Positions 32,926-40,377 of a stretch of DNA of 51,880 nucleotides are shown here, piece by piece. The notes under the pieces are model-generated. The model was not told the DNA's origin and ran no database searches. It saw nothing but the letters and a program-made list of their open reading frames with translations. The first letter of the stretch is position 1. Each line of letters starts with the position of its first letter. A program made the position numbers and the translations under genes. The DNA is from CAWUJT01 sp963922715 (GTDB taxonomy: Bacteria; Pseudomonadota; Alphaproteobacteria; Rhodobacterales; Rhodobacteraceae). The stretch is from contig CAWUJT010000007.1 in NCBI GenBank assembly GCA_963922715.1, forward strand, positions 1-51,880. The letters are read 5' to 3'.

Positions 32926-34098
32926 TTAGCGTTCTACGCACATGGCCACGCCCATACCGCCCCCGATACAAAGCGTTGCGATGCCTTTCTTGACGTCCCT
33001 GCGCTTCATTTCAAACAGCAATGTGGTCAGAACCCGGCACCCAGAGGCTCCGATAGGGTGGCCGATGGCGATTGCACCACCGTTGACATTCACGATCTCA
33101 GGATCCCAACCCATATCTTTGTTCACGGCACAGGCTTGGGCGGCAAAGGCCTCATTCGCTTCAACCAGGTCAAGGTCAGAGACATGCCAACCCGCTTTAT
33201 CAAGCGCTTTGCGAGAGGCATAAATAGGGCCAACACCCATGATCGAAGGATCAAGCCCTGCTGTGGCATAGGACACGATTCGCGCCAACGGCTCTATGCC
33301 GCGCTTTTCCGCCTCATCCGCAGACATCAACACGGTGGCCGCGGCCCCATCATTGAGACCACTGGCATTCGCCGCTGTCACAGAGCCGTCTTTCACAAAA
33401 GCAGGGCGGAGTTTTTGCATCCCCTCCAGCGTTGCGCCATGACGGATGTATTCGTCCTGATCAACAACCGTTTCCCCTTTGCGGGTTCTGAGGGTAAATG
33501 GGCTAATTTCATCGTCGAACTTACCCGCCTTTTGTGCCGCTTCCGCTTTGTTCTGAGAGGCGAGCGCGAATTCATCCTGCATATCGCGACTGATTTGCCA
33601 TTGCTCCGCCACGTTTTCAGCGGTTTGACCCATGTGATATCCGTTGAATGCATCCCAAAGACCATCACGGATCATTGTGTCGATATAGCTCAGGTCACCC
33701 ATTTTCTGCCCTTGCCGAAGCGCGGCGGCATGGGGGCTGAGGCTCATGTTTTCTTGACCGCCGGCCACGACAATGTTTGCGTCGCCAAGCTGGATATGCT
33801 GTGCGCCAAGTGCCACCGCGCGCAAGCCAGAGCCACAAACCTGGTTGATGCCCCAGGCCGCACTTTCCTTTGGAAGGCCTGCATTGATATGGGCTTGTCG
33901 TGCAGGGTTTTGCCCCTGCGCCGCTGTCAGAACTTGGCCAAGGATGGTTTCTGAAACTTCCGCCTTGTCAATACCAGCCCGTGACACAGCCGCTTCAATC
34001 ACGGATGCCCCCAGCGCATGGGCCGGTGTATTGGCAAAGGCACCAAGAAAACTCCCCACCGCCGTGCGCGCGGCCGATGCAATCACAACATTTGTCAT
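32926..34098 (-). CDS. phaA: Acetyl-CoA acetyltransferase (beta-ketothiolase)
   Basis: Condenses two acetyl-CoA to acetoacetyl-CoA, the first PHB step, or runs in reverse. The start at 34098 (GGGAGAG upstream) gives 390 residues. The acyl-accepting cysteine is at 88 (NQVCGSG), His 347 in GHPIGASG, and the second cysteine at 377 in CIGGGMG. An in-frame ATG twelve codons upstream exists without a better ribosome site. It heads a minus-strand unit with the small secreted protein and phaB; phaC is not in the window. Confidence 0.95.
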   Translation of the reverse strand: MTNVVIASAARTAVGSFLGAFANTPAHALGASVIEAAVSRAGIDKAEVSETILGQVLTAAQGQNPARQAHINAGLPKESAAWGINQVCGSGLRAVALGAQHIQLGDANIVVAGGQENMSLSPHAAALRQGQKMGDLSYIDTMIRDGLWDAFNGYHMGQTAENVAEQWQISRDMQDEFALASQNKAEAAQKAGKFDDEISPFTLRTRKGETVVDQDEYIRHGATLEGMQKLRPAFVKDGSVTAANASGLNDGAAATVLMSADEAEKRGIEPLARIVSYATAGLDPSIMGVGPIYASRKALDKAGWHVSDLDLVEANEAFAAQACAVNKDMGWDPEIVNVNGGAIAIGHPIGASGCRVLTTLLFEMKRRDVKKGIATLCIGGGMGVAMCVER

Positions 34099-34220
34099 CC
34101 CAAAACTCTCCCGGTTTTTGTGCACATCCGGCACAGATTCAATCTGTAGAAACCTTATATAGAGTTTTTGTATGAGACAACCGACACGATACTCAAAGCA
34201 TCGATGAGGCGATCATTTTG

Positions 34221-35051
34221 TTAGGTCAGGACACGGTCGGGGATTTTTTCCCATTCTTCCAGCCAACTTGGGAACACTTCAGGCATGCTGTAATAATAAC
34301 CTTGTAGGCAATCGATACCCGCGCGCACAAGGAACTCAGCCTCTTTGCGGGTTTCGACCATCTCAGCGACTGTTATCATCTTGAGTTGCTTGGCAATGCT
34401 GATCAAGGCCCGGACAATGCATTGATTGTCTTGATCCGTATCGACATCGCGAATGAAAGTGCCATCAATCTTCATGATATCGAAGCGGTAGTCTTTGAGT
34501 TGGCACAAAGCAGTGTGACCCGCCCCAAAATCGTCAAACGCAAACATGATGCCTTGACGTTGTAATGTTTGAATTTGAACCATCATCGTGTCTGTCATCT
34601 TAATATTTCGGCTGGCTGAAATCTCCAGAAACAGGCGACGCGCGAGTTCAGGGTCTTGACCAAGTTCCGTGTTCAAAATGTTCCACCATTTGTTGTGCAC
34701 TAAAGACAAGATCGATAAATTGATGGCCAGTTTCAGATCTGGCTTTTTCTGCAAGGCCTCCAATCCCAGTTTTAAGGCCGCGCAATCGACCTCCCGTCCC
34801 AGGTCATCTTCTTCGATTTGTGGCAAGAAGCGCGCAGCAGGGATGATTGCGCCATTCTGATCTTGAACCCGGATCAAACCCTCGTAATACGCAGGGCGCC
34901 GAACAACAGATTTTGCATCGACAACGGCTTGGAAAGCCATAACCAATGTGCCATTGGAAAGAGCAACCTTGAGCATCTCAAGAAGCGCCACATCGCTGAG
35001 ATATGTCAGCGTGTGTGCTGTCGTTTGAATTTGCGCCTCTTGCGGGATCAT
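34221..35051 (-). CDS. EAL-domain protein (putative c-di-GMP phosphodiesterase)
   Basis: Stand-alone EAL domain of 276 residues with no sensor or GGDEF part. The signature is changed to YEGLIRV, but the metal and catalytic residues seen in active EAL proteins are present: E of EGL, N in AINLS, E in FLEIS, the DD of FDDFGAG, K in MKIDGTF, E in VAEMVET and Q in LQGYYYSMP. It is therefore likely active on c-di-GMP, though the Ala-to-Gly change leaves some doubt. It begins with about 25 residues of unclear role. ATCTCTCC on the plus strand gives a GGAGAGAT ribosome site. Neighbours (phaA, tag) give no clue to signal input. Confidence 0.88.
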   Translation of the reverse strand: MIPQEAQIQTTAHTLTYLSDVALLEMLKVALSNGTLVMAFQAVVDAKSVVRRPAYYEGLIRVQDQNGAIIPAARFLPQIEEDDLGREVDCAALKLGLEALQKKPDLKLAINLSILSLVHNKWWNILNTELGQDPELARRLFLEISASRNIKMTDTMMVQIQTLQRQGIMFAFDDFGAGHTALCQLKDYRFDIMKIDGTFIRDVDTDQDNQCIVRALISIAKQLKMITVAEMVETRKEAEFLVRAGIDCLQGYYYSMPEVFPSWLEEWEKIPDRVLT

Positions 35052-35158
35052 TCATCTCTCCTTGGTGCTCAACTTGATTAAGACATGCGGCATAGGCATT
35101 CATGATTTGAGTTTTGCCGCAATTTCGTCAATCAAACGTAAAAAAGAGGAGCAATAAC

Positions 35159-35725
35159 ATGGAACGCTGCGGCTGGTGTGGGAATGATCCGATCTATGTA
35201 TCCTACCATGATCACGAATGGGGTGTACCAGAGCGCGATAGCCAGGCGCTTTGGGAAAAACTGATCTTGGATGGGTTTCAAGCAGGCCTAAGCTGGATCA
35301 CAATCCTGAAAAAACGTGAAAATTTTCGTGCCGCATTCGAAGGTTTTGCGCCGGATCGGATCGCCGATTGGGGAGAGGCCAAGGTTGAACGACTGCTACA
35401 GAATCCGGGTATAGTACGCCATCGTGGTAAGATTGAGGCGACGATACAAAATGCCCGGGCCTGGCAGGAAATCGAGGCGCGGGAAGGATTTGACACTTTT
35501 CTTTGGCGCTATGTTGACGGACGCCCCTTGCAAAATCACTGGACATGTATGGCAGATGTGCCTGCACAGACAGACCTTTCAACACAGATCAGTAAGGACC
35601 TCAAGAAAGCTGGATTTCGATTTTGTGGCCCCACGATTGTCTATGCCTTCATGCAAGCGACAGGTATGGTCAACGACCATCTGGTGAGCTGCTATCGTTA
35701 TGAAGAAATTACCACTATGGCCTAG
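35159..35725 (+). CDS. tag: DNA-3-methyladenine glycosylase I
   Basis: Removes 3-methyladenine from alkylated DNA. The start at 35159, behind AAGAGGAG, gives 188 residues: MERCGWCGNDPIYVSYHDHE. The zinc ligands of the family are present as Cys4 and His17, and near the C-terminus in NDHLVSC (about 174 and 178). WGVPERD, FQAGLSWITILKKRE and NPGIVRHRGKI match Tag. It is a single gene between the divergent EAL gene and the convergent gatB. Confidence 0.95.
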   Translation: MERCGWCGNDPIYVSYHDHEWGVPERDSQALWEKLILDGFQAGLSWITILKKRENFRAAFEGFAPDRIADWGEAKVERLLQNPGIVRHRGKIEATIQNARAWQEIEAREGFDTFLWRYVDGRPLQNHWTCMADVPAQTDLSTQISKDLKKAGFRFCGPTIVYAFMQATGMVNDHLVSCYRYEEITTMA

Positions 35726-35765
35726 CCGTGCAATTTGTCGTTTTTCATAACAACAACGCGGCGGA

Positions 35766-37280
35766 TTATATGCCTAATTTCTCTGCGACAATTTTGTTCA
35801 CAGCCTTTGGGTTAGCCTTACCGCCGGTGGCTTTCATAACTTGGCCTACGAACCAACCAGCTAGTTTTGGGTTTTGCTTGGCTTTTTCGACCTGTGCGGG
35901 ATTTTCGGCAATCACGCGGATGACGGCCTCTTCAATAGCGCCTGTGTCTGTGACCTGTTTCATTCCGCGCGTCTCAACGATTTCAGCCGGATCGCCACCG
36001 TCCCGATAGACGATCTCAAATAGGTCTTTTGCGATCTTACCAGAGATCGTTTCCGCTTTGATCAACGCGATAATACCGGCCAGCTGTTGAGGGGTGACTG
36101 GGCTTTGTGAAATCGCAAGCTCATCTTGTTTCAGACGTCCGAAAAGCTCATTCAACACCCAATTGGCGGCCATCTTGCCATCACCGGCGGCTGCGGCCAC
36201 GGCTTCAAAGTAATCGGCGTTCTCGACCTCGGCGGTCAGAACGCTCGCGTCATAGTCAGTTAAAGCGTAATCGGCCATAAAGCGCCCTTTCTTGGCATCA
36301 GGAAGCTCCGGCAGATTGGCTTTGATGTCATCAACCCAGGCTTGTTCTATCTCCAACGGCAAAAGATCGGGATCGGGAAAGTAGCGATAATCATGCGCCT
36401 CCTCTTTAGAGCGCATTGAGCGTGTCTCATTTTTTGTGGGATCATAGAGGCGGGTTTCTTGCTCAATGGTGCCACCACTTTCGACGATGGAAATCTGACG
36501 GCGGGCTTCATAGTCAATCGCGGCTTGGATGAAGCGCATAGAGTTCATGTTCTTGATCTCACAGCGGGTGCCAAGATGACCAAAATCATTCGTTTCACGA
36601 TAGCGCTCGTACGCACCCGGTTCACAGATCGAGACATTGACATCGGCGCGCAGATTGCCGTTTTGCATATTGCCATCGCATGTGCCCAGATACCGCAAAA
36701 TTTGGCGCAATTTGGTGAGGTAAGCGGCGGCCTCTTCTGGGCCACGGATGTCGGGGCGGCTGACAATCTCCATCAGCGCCACACCTGTTCGGTTCAGATC
36801 GACAAAAGACATGGCCGGATCCATGTCATGGATTGATTTGCCGGCGTCTTGTTCAAGATGGATGCGCTCGATCCGCACCAGGCGTGCGGTTCCCTCGCCC
36901 ATCTCCACAAGCACTTCCCCCTCCCCAACGATGGGATGATAGAGTTGGCTGATTTGATACCCCTGTGGCAGGTCGGGATAGAAGTAGTTCTTGCGATCGA
37001 AGGCAGAGGTCAGATGAATATGAGCCTTAATGCCGAGGCCTGTGCGCACAGCTTGTTCGACGCAAAATGCGTTGATCATCGGTAACATGCCCGGCATGCC
37101 GGCATCAATGAAAGAGACATTTGAATTCGGTTCTGCCCCGAACGTGGTTGATGCGCCAGAGAAGAGCTTCGCGGCACTGGCGACCTGTGCATGGACTTCC
37201 ATACCGATGACAAGTTCCCAGTCCGCTTTCGCGCCGGAGATCACTTTGGGGTTTGGGGTTTGGTATGTCAGATCAAGCAT
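35766..37280 (-). CDS. gatB: Asp/Glu-tRNA(Asn/Gln) amidotransferase subunit B
   Basis: Subunit of GatCAB, which amidates Glu-tRNA(Gln) or Asp-tRNA(Asn). The start at 37280, with GGAGG upstream, gives 504 residues. The N-terminal kinase-like domain begins ADWELVIGMEVHAQVAS and has NSNVSFIDAGMPGMLP, DLPQGYQISQ, DLNRTGVALMEIVSRPD and ADVNVSI; a tail with YqeY-like domain (about 350-504) follows. gatA and gatC are not nearby, which is common in Rhodobacterales. It is divergent from the metallo-beta-lactamase-fold gene. Confidence 0.96.
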   Translation of the reverse strand: MLDLTYQTPNPKVISGAKADWELVIGMEVHAQVASAAKLFSGASTTFGAEPNSNVSFIDAGMPGMLPMINAFCVEQAVRTGLGIKAHIHLTSAFDRKNYFYPDLPQGYQISQLYHPIVGEGEVLVEMGEGTARLVRIERIHLEQDAGKSIHDMDPAMSFVDLNRTGVALMEIVSRPDIRGPEEAAAYLTKLRQILRYLGTCDGNMQNGNLRADVNVSICEPGAYERYRETNDFGHLGTRCEIKNMNSMRFIQAAIDYEARRQISIVESGGTIEQETRLYDPTKNETRSMRSKEEAHDYRYFPDPDLLPLEIEQAWVDDIKANLPELPDAKKGRFMADYALTDYDASVLTAEVENADYFEAVAAAAGDGKMAANWVLNELFGRLKQDELAISQSPVTPQQLAGIIALIKAETISGKIAKDLFEIVYRDGGDPAEIVETRGMKQVTDTGAIEEAVIRVIAENPAQVEKAKQNPKLAGWFVGQVMKATGGKANPKAVNKIVAEKLGI

Positions 37281-37381
37281 AGGTATCCTCCGCAATCCAA
37301 TATGTGTTTAGGATAGCTGTGCAGACAGGGCAAGACGTCCCTCTTGTGCTTTGTGATTGCCTGGCGCATCAGGGACAGGCA

Positions 37382-38194
37382 ATGAACGATAAGCTCAAAA
37401 TCACGATCCTCGGCTGTGGCTCATCTGGGGGTGTGCCCCGCATTGGCGGGGATTGGGGCCTATGCGATCCGTCGAACCCGAAAAATCGTCGCCAACGCTG
37501 TGCCGTTTTAGTGGAGCGCCTTGGCGCGACAGGCAAAACACAAGTGCTAATCGACGCAGGGCCAGATGTTCGCAATCAACTTCTGACCACAGGGGTGAGC
37601 TGCCTTGACGCTGTCTTGTTTACCCATGAACATGCGGATCATTGCCACGGGATTGATGATCTGAGGGTTGTGGCTTTCAATCGGCGGGCACGTTTGCCCG
37701 TTTGGGCGGACAGGCGGACACTTGATGTGCTGACAGCGCGATTTGGTTATGCGTTTATTCAACCGCCTGACTCACCCTATCCCCCGATTTTAGAGATGAA
37801 CCGCATTGACCACACCACACCCTTTACCATCGACGGAGAGGGGGGGAGCCTCAGATTCACGCCAATCCCCGTCCAACATGGAGCAATCACCGCGCTTGGG
37901 TTTCGCGTTGGTGATGTGGGCTATATCCCCGATGTTTCCCATATCCCCGACACGAGCATACCGCTTGTCACAGGACTTGAGCTTTGGATTCTGGATGCAT
38001 TACGCCGGACCGGGCATTTCACACATTTTGACTATGACACAAGTCTGAAGTGGATCGACCGAATGGCGCCAAGATCGGCGCTATTGACCAACATGCACGT
38101 CGATCTTGATTATGCCACGGTCTTGGCAGAAACACCCAATCATATCGCACCAGCCTATGACGGACTGGCGGTTGAGTTTGTCATACATGAGTGA
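37382..38194 (+). CDS. Metallo-beta-lactamase-fold phosphodiesterase (PhnP-like)
   Basis: The 270-residue protein begins KITILGCGSSGGVPRIGGDW, the mark of the PhnP/Lipoate-protein-ligase-linked MBL group. The metal-binding motif is THEHADHCHGIDDL, with further ligands in PVQHGAITALGFRVGDVGYI and TNMHVDLDY. Similar genes usually follow tatD in alphaproteobacteria, but no tatD is here. GGGACAGG precedes the ATG at 37382; the frame is open back to 37304. It overlaps the transporter gene by 8 bases. The substrate, perhaps a cyclic phosphate, is unknown. Confidence 0.82.
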   Translation: MNDKLKITILGCGSSGGVPRIGGDWGLCDPSNPKNRRQRCAVLVERLGATGKTQVLIDAGPDVRNQLLTTGVSCLDAVLFTHEHADHCHGIDDLRVVAFNRRARLPVWADRRTLDVLTARFGYAFIQPPDSPYPPILEMNRIDHTTPFTIDGEGGSLRFTPIPVQHGAITALGFRVGDVGYIPDVSHIPDTSIPLVTGLELWILDALRRTGHFTHFDYDTSLKWIDRMAPRSALLTNMHVDLDYATVLAETPNHIAPAYDGLAVEFVIHE

Positions 38195-39128
38195 TGTTCT
38201 GGCCGTCACATTGCCAGTCTTTTTGGTGATTGGCGCCGGTTATCTGGCAACCTGGCGAGGACTTTTTTCACACGCCCATGTGGATGGGTTGATGCAATTC
38301 ACTCAGAAATTTGCCATCCCCTGTCTGCTTTTTTCGGCGATGGCCTCTCTCGATCTCGATGCGGATTTCGACCTCAAGCTTTTGATCAGTTATTACACCG
38401 GATCACTGGCCAGCTTTGCGGTGGCCCTTGTGGGCAGCCGGGTGTTCTTTGACAGATCTTGGGAAGATGCGGTGGCCATTGCCTTTGCCGCGATGTTTGC
38501 CAATACGGTGCTTTTGGGCCTGCCGATCTCTGAGCGCGCCTACGGTGTTGAAAACCTCACACCGAATTTCACAATCATCGCCTTTCATGCCGCCTTTTGT
38601 TATCTTATTGGCGTCACGGCCATGGAAACGGCACGGGTGGCCCGGACACAAGCGCGTGCCAGCACAATCCTCTCTAAAGTTGCCCAGGCCATGTTCCGCA
38701 ACGCTCTGATGATTGGTGTTGGCTTGGGCCTGGGTGTCAATCTTACGGGGCTGAGCCTGCCCATCCCCGTGTCAGAAGCGATTGAACTTATGGTACGCGC
38801 TGCTTTGCCCGCAGCCCTTTTCGGCCTAGGGGGTGTTTTGTTGCGATACCGCCCCGAGGGCGATTTTAAAACAATCGCTATGCTGGTGTGTATCTCACTT
38901 GTTCTTCACCCCTCTATTGTTTTGACCGTGGGACACAGTCTTGATCTTGACGTTGCAAACCTGAAAGCCGCAGTGCTGACCGCTGCGATGGCACCCGGCG
39001 TAAACTCTTATCTGTTTGCCGCTGTTTATAATCGAGCTGTTCGGGTCTCTGCTTCAACAGTGCTTATTGGGACAGGAGCCTCCGTTTTAACTGTTTCCGC
39101 ATGGTTGTTGATTTTAGAAACAATCTAA
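38187..39128 (+). CDS. AEC family (auxin efflux carrier-type) transporter
   Basis: Membrane carrier of 313 residues starting MSDVLAVTLPVFLVIGAGYL, with about ten hydrophobic segments and the AEC-type repeats IPCLLFSAMASL, ANTVLLGLPIS, LPAALFGLGGVLL and AMAPGVNSYLFA. Bacterial members move malate, malonate or other carboxylates; the substrate here cannot be told. The start lies inside the MBL gene (8-base overlap), so translation is coupled. The region after it (39129-39337) is AT-rich and I see no gene in it. Confidence 0.85.
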   Translation: MSDVLAVTLPVFLVIGAGYLATWRGLFSHAHVDGLMQFTQKFAIPCLLFSAMASLDLDADFDLKLLISYYTGSLASFAVALVGSRVFFDRSWEDAVAIAFAAMFANTVLLGLPISERAYGVENLTPNFTIIAFHAAFCYLIGVTAMETARVARTQARASTILSKVAQAMFRNALMIGVGLGLGVNLTGLSLPIPVSEAIELMVRAALPAALFGLGGVLLRYRPEGDFKTIAMLVCISLVLHPSIVLTVGHSLDLDVANLKAAVLTAAMAPGVNSYLFAAVYNRAVRVSASTVLIGTGASVLTVSAWLLILETI

Positions 39129-39337
39129 GGGCCCAGCACACAATATTCAAAACATATCATATGCGTATCCAACACCTAGGAAACATCTTCGACCGTTTGC
39201 TTAAAAGCCTGCACCTATTATGTGAGACAAAGCCTAGAGGCGATTTGTATGCATTATAGTGAAAGATTACACAAATTAAGTGTCAATAGTATGCCAATAT
39301 AAACAAGGCCAAAGCCCCATGCTATGAAAGAGATAAG

Positions 39338-39876
39338 ATGATAATACGTGCGGACTTCTGGATTTATATTTTTCTTATATTCGGAGTGAGTCACATTACG
39401 AGTTTTGCACAAGCACAACCTTATCAAGAGGCTAAACTTGTGCGAAAAGTATTCGAAATTTATCAGCCAAAATCATTCACGATGCAACGTGAATACTGCG
39501 GATATTTCTATGAAGACAATCGTGCAAATTATTGGTTGGCCCGGTTGCCGCTGAGACCTACGCATCTTGCACGTTAGATGTCCCTCAATATGGTGAAATT
39601 GTGGCTTCCTGGCATACACATGGCAGTGCAGATGCAACAGGAATAGCTGAAATTCCAAGCTTTCAAGACATCCAGACAGACATACAAAATAAAACTAGGG
39701 GATATATTGCAACTCCGGGCGGCAGATTATGGTATATCGACTTCATATCACAAACAGCACAACAGCTTTGTGGAGTCGGTTGTCTTGATAAAGATCCAAA
39801 TTTTAAGAATGATTCCGAAGTGACTATTCAGAAAAGCTATACTAGAAACGAATTGTATCGTCTTTTTGGAAATTAA
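39338..39876 (+). pseudogene. DUF4329 exported protein, frameshifted
   Basis: Two overlapping frames make one protein. The first (39338 onward) has a signal peptide, IYIFLIFGVSHITSFAQA, and runs to MQREYCGYFYEDNRANYW. The second frame then continues VGPVAAETYASCTLDVPQY, VASWHTHGSADATGI, GYIATPGGRLWYIDF and CGVGCLDKDPNF, the pattern of DUF4329. Adding one G in TATTGGTTGGCC (about 39530-39541) would give ANYWVGPVAAET in one frame of about 180 residues. So it is a one-base deletion, a sequencing error, or much less likely a programmed shift. The function of DUF4329 is unknown; the HTHG motif recalls JAB-like or toxin-associated domains. Confidence 0.75.
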
Positions 39877-40179
39877 TCAGATTGCGATATCTTCTAATTT
39901 TCCACCAGCGCCTTCAAATTCAGAGACCCATCGCGGTTTGCGTCCGCGGCCTGTCCAAGTATGAGATGCATCATTTGGATCGACATATTTAGGGGGAACT
40001 TTGACCGATGCCTTTTTCTTCCCCGTAAGATCTGTCAACAAAAAACCATGCTCACGAGCTACGCTTTCAACAGCTTCCATGGCTTCTTTTCTCTTTCTCT
40101 CATCATACGATTTAATTGCAAGATCAATATCTTTTTTAAGCGCAAGAAGCTCTGATTTAGAAAACTGAGAGAGATCCAT
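39877..40179 (-). CDS. H-NS/HvrA family nucleoid protein
   Basis: DNA-binding protein of 100 residues in the H-NS group, whose Rhodobacter member HvrA regulates photosynthesis genes; others silence AT-rich foreign DNA. An N-terminal coiled-coil (LLALKKDIDLAIKSYDERKR) is followed by a C-terminal AT-hook-like motif TWTGRGRKPRWV at about residues 74-85. The stop lies directly after the DUF4329 stop (convergent, no gap). Upstream, 40180-40377 is a strongly AT-rich 198 bases without a gene, a likely place for promoter and self-binding. Whether it silences the neighbouring AT-rich DNA is inference. Confidence 0.88.
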   Translation of the reverse strand: MDLSQFSKSELLALKKDIDLAIKSYDERKRKEAMEAVESVAREHGFLLTDLTGKKKASVKVPPKYVDPNDASHTWTGRGRKPRWVSEFEGAGGKLEDIAI

Positions 40180-40377
40180 TTCGATACCTTTTCATTCCCA
40201 TTTATACTAGAAAAATTGATCTAACACTATTTGGAAATATTGAATACAGTCTCATTCGACAACAATCAATAGAAAATATTCATTCCTATACTGATGACTT
40301 GCACCTGTTAAATATACTATAGGATATATGATCTGCTTCCATATTTAGAAATAATTGTATAATAAAGAATAATGTAA

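Noticed and set aside
33058..33954. 298-codon plus-strand ORF
   Set aside because: It is antisense to phaA, which has all catalytic residues; the plus-strand product is Cys/His/Arg-rich with no recognisable domain.
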